From an uncultured Chloracidobacterium sp. (GTDB lineage Bacteria > Acidobacteriota > Blastocatellia > Pyrinomonadales > Pyrinomonadaceae): a stretch of DNA of 5,812 nucleotides. Both the position numbers and the translations under genes were made by a program. The stretch covers positions 1 through 5,812 of the forward strand of contig CAKZGE010000010.1 in assembly GCA_936914845.1 (NCBI GenBank). The letters run 5' to 3'. This document shows, piece by piece, positions 1 through 5,025 of this stretch (position 1 is its first letter; each line of letters starts with the position of its first letter). The notes beneath the pieces were generated by a model. That model was given only the letters and a program-made list of their open reading frames with translations, did not search any database and was not told the DNA's origin.

Positions 1-9
1 AAACGAACG

Positions 10-30
10 AGCTCCGTAGGAGCGGCATAT
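10..30 (+). repeat. REP-like copy 1
   Basis: A 5-bp stem GCTCC/GGAGC with loop GTA, followed by GGCATAT. The preceding bases AACGA are shared with copy 6, so the two outermost copies match over about 24 bases. Confidence 0.75.
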
Positions 31-113
31 ATACGACCACGTGCGAACCCTCGTCGAATGGACGATGAACCCGTGCGTCGATAAGATAAAGTCTCCACGC
101 GGAACGCCGCCGC

Positions 114-140
114 AGCTCCGTAGGAGCGGCATATTTGTAG
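114..140 (+). repeat. REP-like copy 2, with extended tail
   Basis: Same hairpin followed by GGCATATTTGTAG and then CAA. The tail resembles the reverse complement of the flanks of copies 4 and 5 (GGCATGTTGATAG, GGCATGTTTATAG), so the family consensus extends at least 13 bases past the stem. Confidence 0.75.
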
Positions 141-244
141 CAATTTATCAACAGGAGCTTCCAATCGACCTAACCAAGTTCAATATTCTAAGTCCCGATA
201 GGGAAGTCCCGTTGATAGCACAGCCATCCACCAAAAGCCGTCTA

Positions 245-257
245 GCCCCAGCGGGGC
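245..257 (+). repeat. Second palindrome family (GCCCC-AGC-GGGGC)
   Basis: A perfect 5-bp stem with a 3-base loop, followed by GGCCCATG. The layout (GC-rich 5-bp stem, 3-nt loop, then GGC...CAT) parallels the main repeat but the stem sequence differs. I recall similar GCCCC/GGGGC repeats scattered in several environmental phyla, but only one copy is present here. Confidence 0.45.
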
Positions 258-273
258 GGCCCATGCAAATTAG

Positions 274-290
274 GCCGCTCCTACGGAGCT
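274..290 (-). repeat. REP-like copy 3
   Basis: Reverse-oriented GCCGCTCCTACGGAGCT. The bases before it (TTAG) differ from the usual CAT, so this copy has a degenerate tail. Its end lies exactly 51 bases before the end of copy 4. Confidence 0.7.
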
Positions 291-322
291 GAGTACGCCC
301 TATCGGAAACATTTCTATCAAC

Positions 323-341
323 ATGCCGCTCCTACGGAGCT
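323..341 (-). repeat. REP-like copy 4
   Basis: Reverse-oriented ATGCCGCTCCTACGGAGCT, identical to copy 5 over 19 bases. Confidence 0.75.
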
Positions 342-373
342 GCGGACTCTCTGTCGGAAACGTTGCTATAAAC

Positions 374-392
374 ATGCCGCTCCTACGGAGCT
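374..392 (-). repeat. REP-like copy 5
   Basis: Reverse-oriented ATGCCGCTCCTACGGAGCT, identical to copy 4 over 19 bases. A longer shared flank reaches back to about position 353. Confidence 0.75.
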
Positions 393-436
393 TCAAAATG
401 TCTAGCGATCGCGTTTAGGCAACACCCAAACAAACG

Positions 437-456
437 AGCTCCGTAGGAGCGGCATA
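437..456 (+). repeat. REP-like copy 6, at the edge of a broken gene
   Basis: Plus-oriented hairpin followed by GGCATA. Coding-like sequence begins directly after it (457), in a frame that is open through the repeat back to a TAG at 409-411. The repeat therefore sits at the breakpoint of the downstream coding remnant. Confidence 0.75.
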
Positions 457-939
457 GAAACGATCTCCGGCAATTATGTATCGTGGAACCGCGGCGAGGT
501 CTTTACGGATTTTGCGACCTTTGATTACGATCCGGGCGATTATTACGGCTTTTACTGGGATGTGACCAACTATTCTATCGGAGAATTGGTTGATGAATAT
601 GGCTATGTGCCGATACAGCGAACGGAAAGCTGGAATTCCGGCGGCTCCGGCCTATGGATCGAGATCTGGTCAGGATTGCCGTCTGCCGTGCTATGTCTCT
701 ATCCGACCGGCGGCAGCGTGGCTTTGCGGCCCGGCCCGGTCGGCACGGCAGGCATCTATTACGCATCCGGCGACGGCTCTCACAGCATTGATGAAGACCC
801 GATCAGCGACATCGAACTTGGCATCGGCGATACCGGAGCCACCACGCCCGCCAACTTCCTCGATTCGCTGCTGATGGTCATCAACCAAGGCGACGAATGG
901 TATTACGTCTGGGATCGCTACGAAGGCGGCGGGGGGTGA
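457..939 (+). pseudogene. 5'-truncated coding remnant, unknown product
   Basis: The frame is open from 412 to the TGA at 937-939. From about 457 it reads as credible protein: about 160 residues, rich in D, E, Y, W and G, beginning ETISGNYVSW and ending WYYVWDRYEGGGG, with GC-rich third codon positions unlike the AT-rich genes to the right. No ATG, GTG or TTG occurs in frame until GTG at 562, by which point good coding sequence has already passed (VFTDF, FDYDPGDYYGFYW). I therefore read it as the 3' part of a longer gene cut by the REP cluster, with the 5' part lost or left of the window. No signal peptide, membrane span or catalytic motif is visible, and I do not recognise the family. The alternative is an intact 125-residue protein from GTG 562, but that start has no well-spaced ribosome binding site. 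Confidence 0.55.
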
Positions 940-1176
940 GATATCGAATCATCTGATATTGATAGCCTCAAATCAAAATCTCAACGACTTCCTTTCAGCA
1001 TCGTCGCCATCGAGATTATCGAGTCCCGGGATAGTAGTGAATCTGACTGCTCAACTACAACTAATAACGCCTCACAGCTCATTGAAGAATATTCCGCAAG
1101 CCGAATCGTCCCCTTTCTAAACAGAATCTTGTAGTTTTGGCCTGTGTACATGATGGTGAGTTTACGAAATGTAGAT
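940..1176. other. Intergenic region between convergent genes
   Basis: This 237-bp gap separates the plus-strand remnant from the end of the minus-strand RHS array. I see no strong GC-rich hairpin followed by a T run on either strand; the best inverted repeat, ATATC...GATAT near 941-959, is only 5 bp. No REP copies occur here. The only candidate gene is the short minus-strand frame at 981-1151. Confidence 0.6.
981..1151 (-). CDS. Doubtful 56-residue ORF
   Basis: An ATG at 1149-1151 on the minus strand opens 56 codons to a TGA at 981-983, starting MYTGQNYKILFRKGT. It lies 25 bp beyond the stop of partner A, in the same direction, so it could be the last gene of the array. Against it: no Shine-Dalgarno-like sequence precedes the ATG, the frame stays open upstream without another start, and the composition is unremarkable. 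I do not recognise it. It may be chance or the decayed end of an older cassette. Confidence 0.18.
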   Translation of the reverse strand: MYTGQNYKILFRKGTIRLAEYSSMSCEALLVVVEQSDSLLSRDSIISMATMLKGSR

Positions 1177-1698
1177 TTATATTTCCGGAACTTTAAATGA
1201 CTTAGTTATTACCTTCTTTTCACGTTCAATAATAGTTTGGTCGTAGATAGTCGTAGCCAACGGCCTATTGGAAAGTATTTCAAATACCTCGGGATTATCG
1301 AAATACACTAAAGTAAGTTTACATGTTCTCCCCGCCGCCTCAAAAGGGATTTTTATATCAAAATTCAGAATTTTCTTAGAAGCAACTGAATTCATGAGGA
1401 ACATAGTATGATAATTGGTAGCATATTCTATTTCAGTGGAGGGTCCATTATCAAAACATTTAAGGGAATATTGTAAAAAAGTTCTAGTACCCTCTATTTC
1501 ATAAAACAAGTAAATAGGAGCAGGGGTGTCATTTATTAATTTCATTTGAGCATTGGTAACATTGATTTCCGAAAGCTCGATGGATATATGACCATCGGAT
1601 ATATGACCATCTAATGAAGTCGAATTGCTTAGATTAAAAACAAAAAACAAAGTGCTAAGCAAGATAATTAATTTCAAAATCATGATTAAGGATTTCAT
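1177..1698 (-). CDS. Predicted exported protein, candidate immunity partner A
   Basis: A 173-residue protein. Residues 1-24 form a lysine-then-hydrophobic segment (MKSLIMILKLIILLSTLFF) typical of a signal peptide or membrane anchor; there is no lipobox cysteine. The rest alternates short hydrophobic stretches and looks beta-rich (ISIELSEINVTN, PIYLFYEIEG, KLTLVYF), with two cysteines (81 and 126) that could pair outside the cytoplasm. Its ATG overlaps the stop of RHS-A by 4 nt (ATGA), strong evidence of co-translation, and AGAGAA lies just upstream. By position (directly after an RHS C-terminal domain) it is the expected place for an immunity gene; that role is inferred from context, as I recognise no domain. 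The DNA is AT-rich compared with the RHS core. A 15-bp tandem duplication gives DGHISDGHIS at residues 30-39. Confidence 0.7.
   Translation of the reverse strand: MKSLIMILKLIILLSTLFFVFNLSNSTSLDGHISDGHISIELSEINVTNAQMKLINDTPAPIYLFYEIEGTRTFLQYSLKCFDNGPSTEIEYATNYHTMFLMNSVASKKILNFDIKIPFEAAGRTCKLTLVYFDNPEVFEILSNRPLATTIYDQTIIEREKKVITKSFKVPEI
1582..1611 (-). repeat. Exact 15-bp tandem duplication in partner A
   Basis: The 15-base unit GGATATATGACCATC (plus strand) occurs twice back to back, at 1582-1596 and 1597-1611. It keeps the frame and duplicates the peptide DGHIS shortly after the export signal. Perfect identity suggests a recent slippage or duplication. Confidence 0.85.
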
Positions 1699-2915
1699 AG
1701 TTCTCTATTTGAACCAACACGTCCCGAACGCAACCCAACGATACCACCAAAAACACAATTTTCTAGATTTGTGCCATAATCCTTATCATTATTATTCAAC
1801 CCGTTGATACCATAATCTGTAAAGGCAGATTTCCCAATTAATTGGACTGCAAGAGAATTCCCTAGTTCATGAATGAATAGTGCTGAGAGACCAACATTGG
1901 TAAATGCTGCGGAGTTAGAGGCTATGTCACTTGCAATCCAGTTCGTTGTTGGATAGGAACCTAATGTTAGGCCAGATTGGATCTGGTTTGTCCTTTCAGA
2001 GGGATCCAATGTATTATTCATTGCGACTCCAAGGCTTTTTGAATCCTTGTTTAGAACATTTGTGGTTGTTGATAAGTCCATATTACCCACCTCCCCATGA
2101 AAAGTTCCTGAAAACTCTCCTCCTGTATTTCTGTCAAACTCTATTTTATTTACAGTAATCTTTAGAAGACCCTTTAGGCAATCACGTAGCTTTGAGGGAT
2201 CATATTTCGCTTTTGGCCCTTTATTTCTAGTTTGCATAGAGCCGCCACCGCCACCGCCACCGCCACCGCCACTGTTATAACCACCGCCGCCGGAGCCACC
2301 ACCGCCAAAACAAAAAGTGTATGTTCCTTCCGGAATTCGAATAATGGTTCCATCCTCAAATTTATATTCTGTGCCATAGACCCACGTTACGCAGAATCCG
2401 CTTGAAGCATTCAAGCCACTCGGATCAACAAAATTCGTCGGTTGGCTCTCAACATAGCTGTATCGATTAAAGCTTTGTGAACTGCCTAATGACATCGAAC
2501 CGTTATAGGGATCAGGCGAAGTCCATCTGCCGGCCTGGTTCTCGTGCTTCCGCCACCAAGTATCGTCGAGGCCCGTCGCTTCGTCTCTTTCGGTAAGGCC
2601 GTATCTTAGACGAATGCTGTCTTCGGAATTGAAGCCCGCCGCCGATCTTTGCCCGATGTTCGAAGCGATCTGTCCGCCGAAGGCCTGATAATCCATTCGG
2701 GCGATGACGTTTCCATTAATATTCGTCACGCAACGTGTCGAGCCTTGGATGTCCTGATGGATGAACTTCACTCCACCCTCATCCGTCTGCTCAGGCCCGC
2801 CGTATTCCGCCGCCAGATTCCCGAATGCATCGTATATCAAAAATCTCCAAACGCCACCAACAAAAGATGCAACCTTGTTCCCGCCGGAATCATACACCGA
2901 ATTTGCATCCGGCAT
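1695..2915 (-). CDS. Headless RHS protein with degenerate zincin-like C-terminal tip (RHS-A)
   Basis: 406 residues. Residues ~5-168 are the end of an RHS core (TIGR03696 type): YDAFGN 28-33, QGSTR 57-61, YQAFG 76-80, YGLTERD 105-111, RWTSPDP 130-136, then P159-x4-DPSGL 164-168, the canonical site after which RHS proteins self-cleave. The released tip would be 238 residues: C175 and C202, a Gly linker 204-225, C246, a variable domain with HELGN 349-353, and C387. HELGN is HExxH with the second histidine replaced by Asn (codon AAT), so zinc peptidase activity may be lost. The usual N-terminal export region and long repeat array are absent, so this is an orphan module. ATG 2915 lies 24 nt past the stop of partner B. 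That TAA (2940-2942) is in the same frame, so readthrough would fuse the two. No strong ribosome site precedes the ATG. Confidence 0.82.
   Translation of the reverse strand: MPDANSVYDSGGNKVASFVGGVWRFLIYDAFGNLAAEYGGPEQTDEGGVKFIHQDIQGSTRCVTNINGNVIARMDYQAFGGQIASNIGQRSAAGFNSEDSIRLRYGLTERDEATGLDDTWWRKHENQAGRWTSPDPYNGSMSLGSSQSFNRYSYVESQPTNFVDPSGLNASSGFCVTWVYGTEYKFEDGTIIRIPEGTYTFCFGGGGSGGGGYNSGGGGGGGGGGSMQTRNKGPKAKYDPSKLRDCLKGLLKITVNKIEFDRNTGGEFSGTFHGEVGNMDLSTTTNVLNKDSKSLGVAMNNTLDPSERTNQIQSGLTLGSYPTTNWIASDIASNSAAFTNVGLSALFIHELGNSLAVQLIGKSAFTDYGINGLNNNDKDYGTNLENCVFGGIVGLRSGRVGSNREL
1857..1871 (-). other. Degenerate HExxH motif (HELGN) of RHS-A
   Basis: Minus-strand codons CAT GAA CTA GGG AAT encode H-E-L-G-N. 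One C-to-A change in the last codon separates it from HELGH. The intact motifs of the sister cassettes lie at 3676-3690 (HELIH) and 5188-5202 (HEILH). Confidence 0.75.
2241..2306 (-). repeat. Poly-glycine linker repeat in RHS-A
   Basis: A GCC/ACC-rich trinucleotide tract (plus strand) encodes 20 glycines in 22 codons interrupted by Ser and Tyr-Asn-Ser, of the form GGGGSGGGGYNS followed by a long Gly run. Length changes by slippage would come in units of three and keep the frame, so the tract can vary in length without breaking the protein. It separates the two-cysteine segment from the variable tip. Confidence 0.8.
2416..2607 (-). repeat. RHS core direct repeat, copy A
   Basis: Encodes the segment from about RYGLTERDEATG to the DPSG motif. 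It aligns without gaps to copies B (4121-4312) and C (5621-5812), but is clearly the most diverged of the three, especially in the part encoding DDTWWRKHE. Confidence 0.85.
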
Positions 2916-2939
2916 CGAGGACTTTCTTTGCAGGCATGA

Positions 2940-3455
2940 TTAGTGATTGCGACAGGCGTATTTTTCTTCTTGCTCTTCAGTAGGAAACCATTGAACGACT
3001 TGTACGGCATCATCGCTGCCTGTAATCTTCATTCCCGTCGCCTCGTCCGAAAAAATAGTATAATTTCCTTCCTCGTTAAAATAACGCTCAAATATTGTTA
3101 AGTCTAAATCGAATGCTTTAATATTTCTCGGTTTGAAATAGAATAAATAAACTTCAACTACCACATCCCCTATAGTCGGAATTTTTTGAGAACAAAGTCC
3201 GCTTGAAAAGTTGACGGTTATAGCCGCAGCTTTGTTTCTGTATTCGATAACATTTAGATTGCCAGTTTGATCTTCTTTAACTTTCTTAAATTTGAGGCTT
3301 CGTAAAATAGATTCGACTTCACGCCGATTCGATTTAAATAACTGAATCTTTTTTATCTTGTTATAATCAAAATCCTCATTTTTTTGGCTATAGCCAACCC
3401 CATTTATAATTAGCAATATTGCTACTACATAAAGTATGTTCAGTGATTTCTTCAT
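2940..3455 (-). CDS. Predicted secreted protein, candidate immunity partner B
   Basis: 171 residues from ATG 3455. I chose this start, rather than a frame extending to 3503, because it begins a clean signal peptide (MKKSLNILYVVAILLIINGVGYS) and has a purine-rich GAGAAAGAAACAG five bases upstream; the longer version would overlap RHS-B. The mature part has an S-x-R-x-x-V-E segment (SNRREVESIL 42-51), VNFSSGLC 81-88, LDLTIFERYF 117-126, QWFPTEEQ 155-162 and a C-terminal cysteine (168). From memory this wording resembles a family of secreted, uncharacterised Acidobacteriota proteins with S-x-R-x-x-V-E near the start and a Y/F-x-P-T motif near the end; I could not verify this. It lies 16 nt after RHS-B and is probably co-transcribed. 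Immunity to the RHS-B tip is inferred from position. Two cysteines (88, 168) could form a disulfide. Confidence 0.7.
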   Translation of the reverse strand: MKKSLNILYVVAILLIINGVGYSQKNEDFDYNKIKKIQLFKSNRREVESILRSLKFKKVKEDQTGNLNVIEYRNKAAAITVNFSSGLCSQKIPTIGDVVVEVYLFYFKPRNIKAFDLDLTIFERYFNEEGNYTIFSDEATGMKITGSDDAVQVVQWFPTEEQEEKYACRNH

Positions 3456-3460
3456 ATAAT

Positions 3461-3473
3461 CTGTTTCTTTCTC
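3461..3473 (-). promoter_or_regulatory. Purine-rich ribosome binding site for partner B
   Basis: On the minus strand GAGAAAGAAACAG starts within the RHS-B stop codon and ends five bases before the ATG at 3455. It is not a perfect AGGAGG, but its position supports this start over the longer frame and suggests termination-coupled reinitiation. Confidence 0.4.
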
Positions 3474-4503
3474 AAACAGGACAATTGACTCCCAACCAAG
3501 CATTCATTTTTCCCGAAAAGGCGTTGTCAATATATTTCTCTTTTGCACTACCTTTCAATCCTTTATCTTTGGCGTCTTGAAGGATTTGTTTTTTAATTCC
3601 TGGGTAGGCGGCATTTCCGTACATAGCCTTAACGATACTCTCATGAGAATAGCCTACATTTTGTCCATTGGCAGCGTGAATAAGCTCATGAAAGAAATTT
3701 CCGGCATTGCCTTGATTGGATACAGTTGCCGGCTCATATGGGTTCAAGCGAGGAGCTATGCGGATAGTATGATTCATATAACTTGCTGCCGCGTCTTCAC
3801 GACCGGGCCGTTCAAAAAGCAACGTTTTTCCTCCTGTATTAGTTAGAAATTTGTCGGCCAGATCAGTGATGTTTTCCTTACTGCCAAGATCCTTGAGTAG
3901 TTTATCTAAATTTTTCTTGCAATCGCCATTATTCAATCGAGTGTTGAATGCTGTTCTTAGTCCTCCGGTTTGACCGCCACCGCCATTGTTATATCCGCCG
4001 CCGCCGGAACCTCCACCGCCGAAGCAGAATGTTCTGGTATTAATATGCGTTGTGTCCGGGTCATTGGTCCAATGCCCCCATGTTACGAACTGAATACAAA
4101 ACCCTGCACTTGCATTCAACCCGCTTGGGTCAACAAAATTCGTCGGTTGGTTCTCAACATAGCTATATCGATTAAAGCTCTGCGAGCTACCTAATGACAT
4201 CGAACCGAGATACGGGTCTGGCGAAGTCCATCTGCCGGCTTGGTTTTCGTGTTTGCGGAACCATGTGTGGTCAAGTCCGGTGGCGTCGTCGCGTTCGGTC
4301 AGGCCGTATTTCTCACGCAGTGTGTCAGATGCTCCAAAGCCCTGTCTCGATGTCCGCAGGCCCGTTCCGGCTCCGATCTCTTCGCCGAATGCCGTAAAAT
4401 CCTGCCGCGATTGGACATTGCCCGTATTGCTGATGCTGCCTCTCGTCGAACCCTGCCAGTCTTTGAGCGGATACTTCACGCCGCATTCATGGATAATGAT
4501 CAC
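3472..4503 (-). CDS. Headless RHS protein with HExxH zincin-like C-terminal tip (RHS-B)
   Basis: 343 residues. The RHS core is shorter than in RHS-A: QGSTR 17-21, FTAFG 36-40, YGLTERD 66-72, RWTSPDP 91-97, and P120-x4-DPSGL 125-129, the predicted self-cleavage site, which would release a 214-residue tip. The tip has C136 and C160, linker CFGGGGSGGGGYNN (160-173) then four Gly, C195, then a domain with FFHELIHAANG (HExxH 272-276) and SHESI 286-290, where H287 or E288 could be the third zinc ligand, and C341 near the end. The start is a GTG overlapping the stop of partner C by 4 nt (GTGA); no in-frame ATG is near, so expression would rely on coupling. There is no N-terminal export domain. The DNA changes from GC-rich (core) to AT-rich (tip). 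A peptidase toxin is inferred from motif and context; a processing peptidase is the alternative. Confidence 0.83.
   Translation of the reverse strand: MIIIHECGVKYPLKDWQGSTRGSISNTGNVQSRQDFTAFGEEIGAGTGLRTSRQGFGASDTLREKYGLTERDDATGLDHTWFRKHENQAGRWTSPDPYLGSMSLGSSQSFNRYSYVENQPTNFVDPSGLNASAGFCIQFVTWGHWTNDPDTTHINTRTFCFGGGGSGGGGYNNGGGGQTGGLRTAFNTRLNNGDCKKNLDKLLKDLGSKENITDLADKFLTNTGGKTLLFERPGREDAAASYMNHTIRIAPRLNPYEPATVSNQGNAGNFFHELIHAANGQNVGYSHESIVKAMYGNAAYPGIKKQILQDAKDKGLKGSAKEKYIDNAFSGKMNAWLGVNCPV
3973..4020 (-). repeat. Poly-glycine linker repeat in RHS-B
   Basis: Codons 162-177 read GGGGSGGGGYNNGGGG. Apart from Ser versus Asn, this equals the first 16 residues of the RHS-A linker, so the shared part of these two cassettes extends past DPSGL, through the two-cysteine segment, to the linker. 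Confidence 0.8.
4121..4312 (-). repeat. RHS core direct repeat, copy B
   Basis: Aligns without gaps to copy C at an offset of exactly 1500 bases, with about 13 differences in 192 by hand count. Several of the differences are silent. It encodes EKYGLTERDDATG through the DPSG motif. Confidence 0.9.
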
Positions 4504-5018
4504 TTCAGCCGTTTTCCATTTTTTATCTCGATTTGGGTATATTTTTGCGAACTTAGATCTTCGATGAATCTGATGTAAACAATTTCTCCTTTTTTCTGAA
4601 AACGTCCATGCTTAGAATCAAATCGCGAGGGGTCTTTAACTTCAGATATTCCACTCCCCGCACACGATCTGAATGATTTTAATCTGGACCAATCGCTTTC
4701 GATCTCTCCCCATAAGTAGTCAGCCGGATACTCTTTAGAAAGCCGGTCAACTAGCTCTATCAGGTTCGTTTCATTAATTTGGTCAGGATCCATAAAAACC
4801 TTTAAGGAGCGGTCATTCTCCGGTCGCGGCATGTCCGCGTAAACGAAATATCTCAGATCGGTCGGAACGCATTCAAGCTGCATCGCGGGCGTCGGTGAGG
4901 GGATTATAATACTTGCGGTCTCGTTTTCGGCCCGCGTATTTCCATTATTTATGTAAAGACTGGTTAAAACAACTACACACATCAAGGTAACAGCGGTAAA
5001 AGTTAGATATTTGGCCAT
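4500..5018 (-). CDS. Predicted exported or anchored protein, candidate immunity partner C
   Basis: 172 residues from ATG 5018, which begins MAKYLTFTAVTLMCVVVLTSLYI, a signal peptide or N-terminal anchor, and lies 7 nt after the RHS-C stop. A GTG at 5054 would add 12 residues but overlap the RHS-C gene by 29 nt, so I prefer the ATG. After the hydrophobic segment comes a polar Ser/Pro-rich stretch (IIIPSPTPA 37-45), then a mixed soluble domain with C50 and C119 (DLRYFVYADMPRP, NLIELVDRLSKEYP, DYLWGEIESDW, EIVYIRFIEDL). Cys 14 is inside the hydrophobic segment without a lipobox (no small residues just before it), so a lipoprotein is unlikely. No family recognised. Its TGA overlaps the GTG start of RHS-B (GTGA). 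By position it is the candidate immunity protein for the RHS-C tip; this is inference. Confidence 0.68.
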   Translation of the reverse strand: MAKYLTFTAVTLMCVVVLTSLYINNGNTRAENETASIIIPSPTPAMQLECVPTDLRYFVYADMPRPENDRSLKVFMDPDQINETNLIELVDRLSKEYPADYLWGEIESDWSRLKSFRSCAGSGISEVKDPSRFDSKHGRFQKKGEIVYIRFIEDLSSQKYTQIEIKNGKRLK

Positions 5019-5025
5019 AATAGGT

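Larger units (their letters stand above)
291..392 (-). repeat. 51-bp tandem duplication carrying REP copies 4 and 5
   Basis: Two adjacent 51-base units (291-341 and 342-392) each contain a TCGGAAAC block, a CTAT block, ACATGCCGCTCCTACGGAGC and a final T. Copy 3 ends at 290, in phase with the same 51-base period, but only its last ~17 bases match. This looks like a local duplication of an extended REP unit. The segments between the palindromes are related to one another, unlike CRISPR spacers. Confidence 0.7.
1..456. repeat. Cluster of REP-like palindromic repeats
   Basis: This stretch has no convincing gene. It holds six copies of a motif built on the hairpin GCTCC-GTA-GGAGC followed by GGCAT, in order plus, plus, minus, minus, minus, plus (10-30, 114-140, 274-290, 323-341, 374-392, 437-456), and a different hairpin at 245-257. 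The open frames crossing it simply translate the repeat (LRRSGM/I) and are not credible proteins. Short palindromes with a fixed tail, in mixed orientations and clustered, fit REP/BIME elements, which in other bacteria are mobilised by RAYT (IS200/IS605-like) transposases. No such transposase lies in the window. The outermost copies, 1 and 6, are in the same orientation. Confidence 0.8.

Noticed and set aside
41..292. Plus-strand 83-codon ORF
   Set aside because: It crosses REP copies 2 and 3, and the unique parts look random with no ribosome site.
274..392. CRISPR-like array (three palindromic repeats at exact 51-bp spacing)
   Set aside because: The intervening segments of the two full units resemble one another, the repeat occurs in both orientations nearby, and there are too few units; a duplicated REP element explains it better.
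148..396. Minus-strand 82-codon ORF with internal LRRSGM repeats
   Set aside because: It is the translation of the REP repeats themselves, with a 17-residue period equal to 51 bp; no independent coding signal.
941..959. Transcription terminator hairpin
   Set aside because: ATATC/GATAT is a 5-bp AT-rich stem with an 8-base loop and no T run; too weak to call.
2174..2377. Minus-strand 67-codon ORF rich in Val and Ala across the Gly linker
   Set aside because: An out-of-frame reading of the GCC/ACC repeat inside RHS-A gives an artificial AV-rich peptide that mimics a membrane helix.
2649..2943. Plus-strand ORFs antisense to the RHS-A core
   Set aside because: Shadows of the GC-rich RHS core on the other strand; the minus-strand frame has clear RHS motifs.
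3456..3503. Longer N terminus for partner B starting at 3503
   Set aside because: It would overlap the RHS-B 3' end and bury the signal peptide; ATG 3455 has a purine-rich site at the right spacing.
4194..4578. Three overlapping plus-strand ORFs antisense to the RHS-B start
   Set aside because: Shadows of the GC-rich core; no recognisable motifs, and mutually overlapping in different frames.
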